From assembly GCF_027580225.2 (NCBI RefSeq), contig NC_073354.2:23705001-23769000 (forward strand): a DNA stretch of 64,000 nucleotides, given 5' to 3'. The translations under genes and the position numbers were made by a program. This DNA is from Misgurnus anguillicaudatus. Lineage: Eukaryota > Chordata > Actinopteri > Cypriniformes > Cobitidae. The notes beneath the pieces are model-generated. The model searched no databases. It saw only the letters and a list, made by a program, of their open reading frames with translations, and was not told the origin of the DNA. Of this stretch, positions 1-9,653 are shown one piece after another (position 1 is the stretch's first letter; each line of letters starts with the position of its first letter).

Positions 1-375
1 AAAGGTGCAGTGTGTAACTTTTAGTGGCATCTAGTGGTGAGAATGCGAATTGCAACCAATGGCTCAGTCTACTGCCCAACCCTCGCTTTTGAAATGCATA
101 AGAAGCGATAGCCACCACCGGACAAACATTTCATCGTCGGAGACAGCTTAGTAAAAAAGTTTGTCCGTTAAGGGCTTCTGTAGAAACATGGCGGCACATG
201 GAGACTTCCATGTAAGGGGACCCTCGGTGTATGTAGATAAAAATGTCTCATTCTAAGGTTATAGAAACAAAACGGTTCATTTTAAAAGTCTTTATACACC
301 CCTGATAATATAGTTTTGTATATTATTTTGCATTTCTGTCAGGAGATCCTTCTAAAAATTACACTCTGCACCTTT
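1..375. mobile_element. TTAA-associated MITE, family A copy 1
   Basis: The left terminus AAAGGTGCAGTGTGTAA and the right terminus ending TGCACCTTTA are inverted repeats, and the right end runs into TTAA. The same termini and interior recur at 19586-19947, 30826-31889 and 31998-32221, so this is an interspersed non-autonomous DNA element. It lacks any open frame. Its left flank lies outside the window, so the left target copy cannot be read. A TTAA target fits piggyBac- or Kolobok-like elements; the sequence does not decide which. Confidence 0.8.
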
Positions 376-1436
376 AATGAAGAATCTAACATTACTATAC
401 TGACTGTAAATGAGCCAGGTTACAGCATAAATGCAAATTTTCACCTGTAGTCCCACAGCAGGAAAACAACAATATACAAAATAGTGCAACACGACAGAAT
501 ATAACAATATACAATATTAGGATTAGAATTAGGATTGTCAATCTTTGCCAAAATGGTGAATTGACAAAATGCATTTCTAAATGAAAACATATCAAAAACA
601 CAAGAAATCTATTTAAATCAAAGTGTAAAATGTTTTCAAAATCAGCATTATAGATTTTTAATAAATGTGAGTTGCACTTTATAATTTAATTCTATAAGCT
701 TTAATCATAAACTAAACCTGTGTCTTCCTTTAATCTACTTAATTTCCTGTTGTCCTATGCCTTCTTTTGAAATGGGAGAGAATGATAGATAGAAACAGCT
801 TAAAGCGTTAAGTAGTTGGAAAGGTTAATTAAAATTAGGTCCATTCCTGGAATAAAGCCAAGCCTGAAGGAAGAACCTCTCGTCACTTCAAAACAAAAGA
901 GATTATTGAAAAAACAGGAGGAAAAGTTCTGCTTATCCCTCCTTTCTCCCTGGAGGCGTCTTTAATTATTTTCATCAATCCTTCTAAATCCTCTAGTGAT
1001 TTGTGCCTCCTGACATCATGTAAAATGGATGAGAGCAGTTTAGGTGGCATGCTAAGCACTTATTCAGTTTCCACAAGAAAATCACATTCACGTCAAATGA
1101 TGATTTATAACAGATGAGGGGTGCTTGAAAACAAGCTAAGGGGATTGTTGTGCTACACAGGTTTTTAAATGTCTGAGCAGGTCTCAAGTTTGCAAGTCAC
1201 CAATTGAATTAACCTAAATAAGAGATTTGAAATTACTTTGCCTGTGTGTATGTAGAACTGAAGATGAATACTGCAAAGCTAAAGCATTATTACCTTAACT
1301 TAATGTAGTCACAATAAATGTCACAATAATGTCATATATTTAGTTTGATTTTGCAGTTGTATTTATATCATTGTTGTGCACATTTTGAACCTAAACTACA
1401 AAAAAGAATATGCTATGCTATGCTAATTATGCTGAT
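376..1436. other. No feature recognised (AT-rich)
   Basis: About 1 kb of AT-rich sequence with only short chance frames. I see no repeat termini, splice-flanked open frame or RNA gene here. Confidence 0.5.
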
Positions 1437-1870
1437 TAAAGGCACAATATGTAACATTTTGCATTAAAATATCCAAAAACGACTATATTTTTTTCACGTG
1501 TACTTACATTATCTCAAATGCTTTCAACAATGTTTGAATCCAGTTTTAAAAAGCATTCTGCCGAAGTTCATTGGGTCACTTGTCAATGGTGTTATGTCCT
1601 GAGTTATTCTCAGTTTCTGCTGCCAAAGAAACCATACGTTTGTTTGACCAAAGATATTTAATATTAACAAGATGCTTTTCTGGTAATGATATGAATGAGG
1701 AGATCGCGCTCTTATTAATGGCCACTCTAGTCTCGCCTCCCAATTATTTTAGTCCCACAATTAATCAATCTGAATTTCTTGGGAGAGAAACTTGCACATG
1801 CGTATAATCGACAGGTCTTGTTTGTCTTATTTGCAATGCTTCCAGGTCTTGTTCAGAACATTGTGGCGGA
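1437..1870. mobile_element. Possible truncated TTAA-type element
   Basis: The left edge ATTAAAGGCACAATATGTAA resembles the TTAAAGG-type terminus that begins several other elements in this window. No matching right inverted terminus was found, so the right boundary is a guess and the copy is probably truncated. Confidence 0.35.
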
Positions 1871-2341
1871 GTGATGCAACTTCCTTAAAAGAACTTTGGT
1901 TTGACACTGCACAGACATCATAATATTGCAAAAGTGATTTGAAAGCAGTACTTTTATGCCTACACAAATTACATATGTGGCTTTAAAATATGTCAATTTG
2001 TGAATATAGCATAAAAGAAATGCCCTTGAGGTTTCGCACCCTCATTAACTCTTCCCGCCAGTGTTTTTTAAAAAAGTTGCCAGCCAGCGGCAGTATTTTT
2101 TATTATTTTTACAAAAGTTTAATGCGTTCCAGAAAATGTTCTTCTTTAACTCTTTCCCCGCTATTGACGAGTTATCTCTGCAATCCGCAATACCGCTATT
2201 ATCCATCAGGTGGCGAACGTCCGCACTTTATAAAACCCGGACGTTCCACTCAATTGGCCAGCAGCGTGTGCGAGACATCTAGCCTTTATGCATATCTATG
2301 GCTGCATGTCCGTCTAAGTTTTGAGGATCATTATGCATCTG

Positions 2342-3361
2342 GGGCCGGTTGCACCAGCTGTGCGTAAGTTACAACGTAGCTTAGTTACGACGTAAATAGG
2401 CACTAAGTTACAACTTACGCACTACTAAATGTTTTTGCGTTGCACCATTAAACTTAGTTTAAACGTAACAATACGTTGTAACTAAATATTTACGGAAGCC
2501 TCTGTCCATGAATAACGATTGGAATAAGATGTCAGACAGATTAGATTACATCGATGAGCTCGTATAAATTATGAAGAGCCGCAAGTTCGTCAACGACTTT
2601 TCAAGATCTGATTAATTTTCTGTGTATCCATCAATTAAAATAAGATTTAAAATTTCTTCCTGTTTATTTTCTCCTCCATGTGTGGGATAGAGCTTTTAAA
2701 TTAAAAGTGTAATGTTTTGAGTTCGATAACGTTTGCTTTAACGTCTTTTTTAACTTTCAGTTTAGGCGAGTCAACAAATTACGTACTGTTCAGACTATTT
2801 CCTGTTTACCCATTATACACTCTAAAAAACAAACGGTGCCATACAGCACCAAAACAGCCGCCCCGGATCGCAACGACAGAAGAACCACCCCTAGTGCCAC
2901 ACAGCACCGGTGAAGAACCAGTGAAGCACCCGTGCAGAACCATATGGTGCCACGCAGAACCATATGTGGTGCCACATGGCCCCTATATGGTTCCACACTG
3001 GTGCTTCACTGGTGCTTCACTGGTGCTTCACTGGTTCTTCACCGGTGCTATATGGCACTAAAATGGTTCTTCTATCGTTACGATCCAAAGCAATTGTTTT
3101 GGTTCTATATAGCACCGTTTGTTTTTTTAGAGTGCTAAGGCTTGTGATTGGGTTAAGAAAAATAGACGTCATTCTATGCGACAACGCATTACTTTACGGA
3201 GAGCTTACGACCTACTAGCTACGTTCTGCCTTAAGAACAAATGGTGCAACCGAATAAAGTACAGAGTTAGTTATAAACTAGCTAGTAGTTACTAAGCCTC
3301 TAGTTTGGACTTTACGTCCCAGTTTAAGTATGAACTTACGAACGACTGGTGCAACCCTACC
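2342..3361. mobile_element. Harbinger-like element with CTG target duplication
   Basis: The ends are inverted: GGGCCGGTTGCACCAG at the left, and the complement of the right end reads GGGTAGGGTTGCACCAG; both continue into CGTAAGTT. The interrupted repeat resumes without loss, and CTG stands on both sides (2339-2341 and 3362-3364), so CTG is the likely 3-bp target duplication. Typical PIF/Harbinger elements duplicate TWA, so superfamily placement is open. A MITE is nested at 2818-3134. No intact transposase frame is present. The 22471-22771 element has related ends and also CTG flanks. Confidence 0.7.
2818..3134. mobile_element. Palindromic MITE with CACTCTAAAAAA termini
   Basis: The terminus CACTCTAAAAAACAAACGGT is mirrored by ACCGTTTGTTTTTTTAGAGTG at the right end. 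The interior is built of repeated GGTGCTTCACT-type units and GGTGCC/GGCACC words, which is why open frames appear on both strands. TA precedes the left end at 2816; the right TA is not intact. Confidence 0.75.
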
Positions 3362-3557
3362 CTGATATCTATCAAAACTCTTTTACAAAAATTGAATTAT
3401 CTCAGCTTTTGCTCAAAATTTTGTGTTTTTAAAGAAACCTAACCATATTTGAGAGGTGATAAAAAGAGAACTAATGAAGGTAGGATGAAAAATATTTTTT
3501 TTTGTTTGAAAGCAGAGGGTCTGTTCTTTCATTTAATATATTGTATGTTTATATATA

Positions 3558-3751
3558 CACTGAAAAAAATGATTCATTGAATTTAATCAATTTTTTTAAG
3601 GTAAGTGGTTGCAATCAATTTATTTAAGCTACATTTAAACAAAAAAGATTAGTAAAGTAAAATAAAATATAAAAAATGTAGCTTAAATAAATTGATTGCA
3701 ACCACTTACCTTAAAAAATTGATTAAATTCAATGGATCATTTTTTTCAGTG
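3558..3751. mobile_element. TA-flanked hairpin MITE
   Basis: Two arms of about 85 bp are near-perfect complements: the left starts CACTGAAAAAAATGATTC and the right ends CATTTTTTTCAGTG. TA lies on both sides (3556-3557 and 3752-3753). The element would fold into a long stem with a short AT-rich loop. It is inserted in the inner family-B copy. Confidence 0.85.
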
Positions 3752-4196
3752 TAGGGCATTTTCTGGAGGCATTAAACTTTTGTGAAAATCATGAAAAATA
3801 CTGGTGGTGAAAGAGTTAAATATATAAACATACAATATATCAAATAAAAGAACAGCCCATCTGCTTTCAAACAAAAATATGTTTTATCCTGACTTAATTT
3901 GTTTTCTTTTTATCGCCTTTCAAATATGGAGAGGTTTTTAAAAATACCACATTTTTAACGAAAAGCTGAGATAATTGCGTTTTTGTAAAGGACTTTTGAT
4001 AGAGATCAGATTTAGAGCGATCATCAAAACATACACGGAGTTTGCCCTGGGAATGCTTCCAGGTTTTATAAGTTGGGTAAGAGCACCACCTGGTGGATAA
4101 TAACAGAAATATGGATTGCCGGAAAAACTTGTCATTGGCAGGGAAGCATTTCTCTTAATTGTCGAGTTAACTTGCAAATGGCGGGGAAAGAGTTAA

Positions 4197-5422
4197 AATG
4201 CAGTCTACAAACCACAGACTAAAGTGAGACTCACACCCAATGAATACATAACTTGGGACAGCATATTAATTTGCTAATGCACAGGCACTAATCCAGTTTA
4301 ATCTGAAAACTATTGTATTTCAGAACAAAACAACAGGACTAATTCCATATCTAATCCTGATAGAAAACAAAAGCAGCACAACCTACAGCAGATCTGAAAA
4401 CATACACTGCAATACAGTACAGCTACTCTATACATTCCAAACAATAGAGGACATTGACAGACTGTCAGCCAGTTGTCTATGCTGGGCATACAGTAATAAC
4501 CATTGAGGGCAAGAATATATAGTATGTGCGTTGTATTATTACTGTAGCACAGAAGCATATCAGCCTCATCTGTCTATTTGGTAATGACTATGAGTGTCAG
4601 ATGGAGGAACACATTTGGTCTGTAATGGTCTGTGGCTGTGCTCTCCTGTAAAGACAGGACTAAAGAGAGACACATTAATCAGTCGGTGGAGTGATAATGA
4701 GTTCATGTAAAGCATATCGAAAGCAGTATGGGGTTCCTTCAAAATGAAGTGAAGAACAGTCTGGATCTCCAGATCTCTCATTCTGATCAATAATTAAGCA
4801 ACAGACATCCACTAATGAGAACCTGGCACTATTTAAGAAATAACATGTCAGCTTGGGTATGATTGTGCTCAGATTGCTCACACCAAATGCGAAACGAAAA
4901 TGGGAAACAAAGAGGCAACGAAGGTCTACTCATAACAAAATGAAGCAGAAATTCACCACTTGAGGAGGTGCTGATCGACCTGTGCACCCTAAGCTGGTCT
5001 GTCATGGGGCTTTAACAGATGAGAAACGAAAAACAGTGTTCAGCACCTGGTGTGAATAGGTGAACGGAAATCAATTGCTTCGATTTATCTTGGTCACAGT
5101 AAATATTCAGTCTTGCCGTGAACAGGCTTTCATACCATTTGATTAAAGTAAAACCTCTCAGTTTGAACCGCAACTTTAATCACGCTCTATTTGAAAAGCC
5201 CTCCTTTTCTCTGTCACCCTCCTATTCATGCATTTTGCTTTGAAGCTTGACAGTTTTTGTCTTTATAATTTTCACTTTAATGGTTGAATTCCTTTTGAAG
5301 TCTCCTAAAATCCTGCTCCAGTCCAAGGACAAAATATTAAAAATATCTCTATAGATGACTTCAAACTTCAAAACATACTAATGCATAAGCAAAATAGGTC
5401 ACATTCAGTGAGGACTAATAAT
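4197..5422. other. No feature recognised
   Basis: Apparently single-copy AT-rich sequence. Overlapping short frames occur on the minus strand at 4310-4881 but have no recognisable protein motif or splice context. Confidence 0.5.
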
Positions 5423-5987
5423 AAACATAAGTACTATATTTTCCGGACTATAAGCTGCACCAGAGTATACGGCGCATCATTCAAAAATGCGTCATTAAGA
5501 CAAAATAACATATATAAGTCACGTATAGTCACAGTGGACTATACGTCGCGTTAATTTAGAAAATTATTTCACAAAATCCAAGCTGAAGAACAGACATTTA
5601 ATATGGAAAGGTAAGTTATTCAAATTAACAATAGCAGACAGAACAGCAGGCTGAATAGATGTCTGTACGTTAAAGTATTATTATCAGTTATTTAAAGGGG
5701 AGGTTTAATGCTATTTATTACACGGCTCTCTGGAATGCTTGATTCTGATTGGTCAGTTGAGACATTTGCAGGTTCGTTCTTTTCAAATAATAACCGCTCC
5801 AAAGTAAAAACGCATAGCCGGTACTACTTGTATGTTTTAAATCCCTCCGCGCCAACAAAGATTACTGTTTGGCGCCATCTTGTGACAAACACTGGACAAC
5901 CACAATTAAGAATGGAAAAAGTTTGACATTCATTTTAACATGTACGGAAAAAACTAAACATTTAAACAGTGGATAGAAGAACGAACA

Positions 5988-6155
5988 ATGAGAAGACACA
6001 GAGAGCTTACTGAGACTCAAACAGAATGGGCATTAAAACTTCTCAAAGACTGGCTACATGAGAAAAAAATGGAGACAGACAAGTATGAAGCAGAGGATCT
6101 TAATAAGGTATTACGATCATTTTATGCATCTGTGCAAAGTTTCGTGGAAGGATAA
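5988..6155 (+). pseudogene. Crypton recombinase-like N-terminal fragment (55 codons)
   Basis: From ATG at 5988 to TAA at 6153 the frame encodes 55 residues. The middle, with [10 protein letters not shown] followed by an acidic stretch and [14 protein letters not shown], resembles the helical core-binding N-terminus of Crypton tyrosine recombinases and of vertebrate proteins derived from them (KCTD1, ZMYM and QRICH1 type). That domain normally precedes the catalytic R..H-x-x-R..Y domain, which is entirely missing. The start codon fits because the preceding codons in this frame add no similarity. The piece is probably an exon or 5' remnant retained in a non-autonomous copy. The match is by eye to a degenerate motif, so assignment is tentative. 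Confidence 0.4.
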
Positions 6156-6250
6156 AAATGTTAATTTAAAACAAATATGCCAATAAAATGTTTCAAATTC
6201 ATATTCATGTCCAGTTTTTCTCTTATGTGGCAAGTAGCCGTGTAATAAGC

Positions 6251-6391
6251 GGGATAATGTAGAGGCAGCCGGTAGTTATCGGGTAAATAAGCCCCTTCAG
6301 TGTGATACAAGACCCTCCGCTTCGCGTCGGGTCCTGATCACACTGTCGGGGCTTATTTCCCGATAACTACCGGCTGCCTCTACATTATCCC
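6251..6391. repeat. Perfect-stem hairpin, 140 bp
   Basis: The arms GGGATAATGTAGAGGCAGCC... (6251-6307) and ...GGCTGCCTCTACATTATCCC (6335-6391) are almost exact complements. The loop itself contains GACCCT...CGGGTC, so the whole can fold as one long stem. It forms the right end of the Crypton-like unit. Confidence 0.85.
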
Positions 6392-6731
6392 TTACTTCAT
6401 GCATTCTGACTTATTCACACAGTTTAAGAGTTGTAGTCCTCGTGCTAAACATAAGCAAAGTGTCAAAAAAGCAGTTGAACTTGTAACAAAGTATTTCTGA
6501 GCCAAACTCACACCTCCTTTTTCCTACAAGTTTCGGAAAGTTTTTTTCAAATGGGGGTATCCGTTACGACTGATTGACCCCATATTCCTTTTATGGGCCT
6601 TTACCCCCAGAAAAGCATGCCTGCCCTTCACGTCAAGTGAGAGCGAGAACGCGCATTAGAATTGCTCTGTCGAGTAGAAGTCACCGGTATCACTGCACAC
6701 CACGCGACAACTTTGTTTTAGCAGGATAGTT

Positions 6732-6960
6732 CGACATAAGAAGTGTGTTTTTGGATGTAAGGAGAAGAAAACCTTATTTAGCTTTCCCTGTCTTAAGACA
6801 ACAGTGGATGCAGTTAGTTTTTCCCGGACAGCAACGTAAATGCGAATGAGTTTGTTTGTTACCCAGTGGCATTTCGGAGAGGACTGCTTTACAAACAAGG
6901 CTCAGTTTGACGCCGGATTCTCCACTTTTTTACAACTATTGGAGCGGTCAAAACTTTAAA
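6732..6960 (+). pseudogene. Frame-shifted THAP-type zinc finger remnant
   Basis: The frame at 6732 reads HKKCVFGCKEKKTLFSFP, with the C-x3-C pair and the LFSFP box of a THAP (C2CH) DNA-binding domain. The next part is found one frame over as RQQWMQLVFPGQQRKCE, holding the invariant-type tryptophan. After a stop, the third part returns as QWHFGEDCF, matching the H-F-x-x-D-C-F block. Domain order and spacing (about 75 codons) fit a THAP domain, but at least two frameshifts and a stop break it, and the second zinc cysteine-histidine pair is no longer clean. THAP domains head P-element transposases and many host proteins; its place inside a transposon makes a transposase origin likelier. Confidence 0.5.
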
Positions 6961-7869
6961 AGACCCCGTTTAGAAGTCACAACCATAGGCGTAAGTAATT
7001 CAAAATCTCACGTGTTTTGTTTGCAATCGCGCATACGTGCATGTAATGTAAACAACACCAACAACATCACTTTGTACTGCATTTACAACATTTACACCTT
7101 TTAAAATGGGCAAATGCAGTAAAAACTGGATTATGTTGCTTTTTTATTAAAATAGCAGATAAACAAGCAAGGATTTATTATCTGATAGAGACGTCCTGCT
7201 GTAATCGTTGCTGCTATTGTTCCTGTTCATCCATTACTGACTAAGTATCCGATTCTGGATCATATTTATAATATAAGGCTGGTTATTCATAAAAAAAAGT
7301 TTTTTTAAAGTTTGATTTCCATCTGTGTCGGCTGTAAATACAAAAGTAGTATCCGAAGCTGCGCGTACTCGTAACTCTTCAGCTCTGCCTACCGCACGCC
7401 TTCAAGTGTTCGACCTTTAACGCAAAAAATCGGAAAGGCTGTTTTTTCTTTTATAAATCTGACTAAACGAAAGACTCTTTGGACATATGAATGATGAAAT
7501 ACTACTATATATATAAGCAAGATTAACATTAGATTGGCAAAAATGTCTTGTGTTATGTCAGCTTTAAACAATAAACCATAGCATACAGAACTTACCTGGA
7601 AGGTTGAATAGGCTAAATTAACCTAACAAGCCAACTAGCGTAAAGTTCGCAGACTCGTCATTCCGCATCACTGAATCCATTGAATTACATAAATCCAAAG
7701 CAGCATATAGCGGACTCTTGCGGCTGTAGACGGTAAAGATGTTATTTTGCCTCATAAATGTCAAAATTAATTCATACTGACGCACCAGACTAGACGCAGC
7801 ACCAGCCAACTTATGAAAAAAACGCGGCTTATAGTCCGAAAAATATGGTACACAAACATAATTCTTATG

Positions 7870-9216
7870 TTAAAGGATAATTCCGGGATTTAACACTTTG
7901 AGTCTCATTTCTGGTTTGTTTTGGATGAACTACAGTGATGGACACAGAAATTTTGACAATGGGTCGTGTCTTGACTTTTCGACTCATTTAGAAGCGTCTC
8001 TTGACTGCTTCAGAATGGAAGTCAATGACCATGCACAAACATGTCCTTAAAACAACACTTAACGTTCATTTTCAAAACTGTACTACTCACCGAGTGGTTC
8101 ATGGTGTTCGTTGATGATTAAAAACAAATATATCGGCGCAATTTATGATTTCAATCCGTGTTATTTGATATAGTGGAACTATTTTTTACAATACCTCACA
8201 ACCGCGTATATACTTCCGCTCTATATTTGAGTCTGAAGCATGAATGAACGTAGTCCAACAAACTGTAATAAAACGGTAGCATACTTTCAAAATCAAGTTT
8301 ATTTATAACACTTACACCATCCAATATGTTTTTTTCATCAGCAGAACAATAAAGAAGATATTTTGCAGAAACCCCAGTGCTCCGTCATGCAAGTCAACAG
8401 ATCCGCACACTTTAAGAGCTAAAGCATATATATCCAATACAACAGTAATCCCCCATAACTCCGTGTGACATATTGACGTCTTGTGAAGCAAATCAATCAG
8501 TTTTTGCAAGAAACTGAACGTTATTTACAACACTATTATCGTGAATGCCAAAGCAAGACGCAGGCTTTCCGTTCGAGGAGATCTCTTCCACTGGTGCCGT
8601 TTGGTGGCTGTTGGCTATGGATGTTGGTCTCTTTGCGCCACCTATGGAGCGGGAGCGTGAAGCGCGCTTCCTGCTTGGCAAAAGCTCTGCATTAACGCTG
8701 TAAAATATTTATATATATATTCGAATCTCAAAACTGAAAATCGAATGTCAACCCACGGAACGAATATTTGAATATTCTGGTCCAGCCCTACAAATATGGG
8801 AAAAAATTATTCTGAGAGAAACAGAGCGAAAAAACTACAACCACATGTAAAAAGACCCTTTACTGTTTCCCGGCGGCGGAGTGATATATCAGCGAGCAAT
8901 GAGTCTTCCAAGAGAAGTCAATGGAATTTTACAAAATGCGAAATAAAACACGACAGAAACTGTATTTGGCTACACAACTTATTTTTAATCATCAACGAAC
9001 ACCACGAACCACGAAAATGAACGTTAAGTGTTGTTTAAATGACATGTTTGTGCATGGCCATTGACTTCCATTCTGAAGCAGTCAAGAGACGCTTCTAAAC
9101 GAGTCAAAAACTCAAGACACGACCCATTGTCAAAATTTCTGTGTCCATCACTGTAGTTCATCCAAAACAAACCAGAAATGAGACTCAAAGTGTTAAATAC
9201 CGGAATTATCCTTTAA
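7870..9216. mobile_element. 1.35-kb long terminal-inverted-repeat element
   Basis: Arms of more than 200 bp, starting TTAAAGGATAATTCCGGGA and mirrored by ACCGGAATTATCCTTTAA, flank a unique core. CTTATG stands at 7864-7869 and 9217-9222, a 6-bp duplication (up to 10 bp if the TTAA is counted). Long arms with a long duplication are also seen in Mutator-like elements, but TTAA ends argue otherwise. The core contains an hAT-like end near 8790 and an AT microsatellite at 8708. The core frames at 8312-8695 overlap on both strands and show no protein motif. Confidence 0.75.
8700..8792 (-). mobile_element. hAT-like terminal fragment
   Basis: Read on the minus strand from 8792 the sequence begins TAGGGCTGGACCAGAATATT, a TAGGG-type hAT terminus followed by ATTCGAAT-rich sequence. 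The opposite end was not found. It lies inside the core of the long-arm element. Confidence 0.35.
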
Positions 9217-9222
9217 CTTATG

Positions 9223-9653
9223 TTAAGGGATAGTTCACCCAAAAATGAAAAATGTCTCATAATTTACTCACGCTCATATTGTTACAAATCCTTTATAAAT
9301 TACTTTGTTCTGATGACCACAAACGAAGAAATTTTGAGGAATGTTTGAAACCAAACCAATCATGAACCCCCCTTACAAAAAGTAACCATGATTTTATTGT
9401 GGTAAAAGTGTAGTAACCATGTTTTTTTGGTGTATTGATTACTATCAGCAAAACCATGGTATTACTACACGAACCATGGTTTAACTATGGCTTTTGAAAA
9501 CCATAATTGTCAAAACCATGGTTATTTTGTGGTTACCATGGTTTTACTACAGCAACTATGGTTAAACCATTGTTAATTTTCTTAAGGGCCATTCAACATG
9601 AAAGTGAGTAAATAATGACAGAATTTAAATTTTTAGGTAAACTATCCCTTTAA
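9223..9653. mobile_element. TTAA element with GGGATAGTTCACC termini
   Basis: The left end TTAAGGGATAGTTCACCC and right end AACTATCCCTTTAA are inverted, each closed by TTAA. The same terminus type heads the 25849-26680 element. The interior (9384-9575) is dense in AACCATGGTT-type palindromes. The 7870-9216 element was inserted immediately at its left border. Confidence 0.75.
9384..9575. repeat. CCATGG-rich degenerate repeat cluster
   Basis: Many copies of AACCATGGTT, AACTATGG and their complements recur with variable spacing. It looks like a palindrome-rich MITE nested in the flanking TTAA element. Confidence 0.55.

Larger units (their letters stand above)
2146..3819 (+). mobile_element. TTAA family B, inner copy nested in the outer one
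   Basis: A forward copy begins TTAACTCTTTCCCCGC and ends GAAAGAGTTAA. It is inserted exactly at the internal TTAA of the surrounding reverse copy. Its body is itself interrupted by a GGGCC-ended element (2342-3361), and its body-module junction is interrupted by a hairpin MITE (3558-3751), where the internal TTAA has been lost. After removing these insertions its body is about 392 bp, the same as at 50486-50877. Confidence 0.8.
2045..4196 (-). mobile_element. TTAA family B, outer copy (split by self-insertion)
   Basis: This copy lies in reverse orientation in two pieces. Its about 105-bp right module is at 2045-2149 (inverted) and its about 380-bp body is at 3816-4196 (inverted). In uninterrupted family members (50486-50979 and 62912-63314) body and module are joined at an internal TTAA. 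Here that internal TTAA is duplicated (2146-2149 and 3816-3819) and encloses a second, forward copy. Outer ends are TTAACTCTTCCCGCC at 2045 and GGGGAAAGAGTTAA ending at 4196. It is non-autonomous and about 490 bp when intact. Confidence 0.8.
5715..6391 (+). mobile_element. Crypton-like non-autonomous unit ending in a hairpin
   Basis: The unit starts at TTATTACACGGCT (5715-5727), whose exact complement AGCCGTGTAATAA lies at 6236-6248. It is followed at once by a long hairpin (6251-6391). Between them sits a short frame resembling the N-terminus of Crypton-type tyrosine recombinases (5988-6155). No catalytic recombinase domain is present, so the unit would depend on another element for movement. 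It is nested in the 5431-7853 element. Confidence 0.45.
5431..7853. mobile_element. 2.4-kb DNA element with 8-bp TSD; P-like candidate
   Basis: The left end GTACTATATTTTCCGGACTA and the complement of the right end GTGTACCATATTTTTCGGAC are inverted repeats that continue into CTATAAGC. AAACATAA stands at 5423-5430 and again at 7854-7861, a candidate 8-bp target duplication. Inside lie a Crypton-like unit (5715-6391) and a frame-shifted THAP-type zinc finger (6732-6960). A THAP domain together with an 8-bp duplication is what P-element-like transposons show, while hAT elements also duplicate 8 bp. The superfamily is therefore inferred, not proven. Confidence 0.6.

Noticed and set aside
2790..3218. 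Cys/Thr/Gly-rich overlapping frames on both strands
   Set aside because: They come from the repeated GGTGCTTCACT units of the palindromic MITE at 2818-3134.
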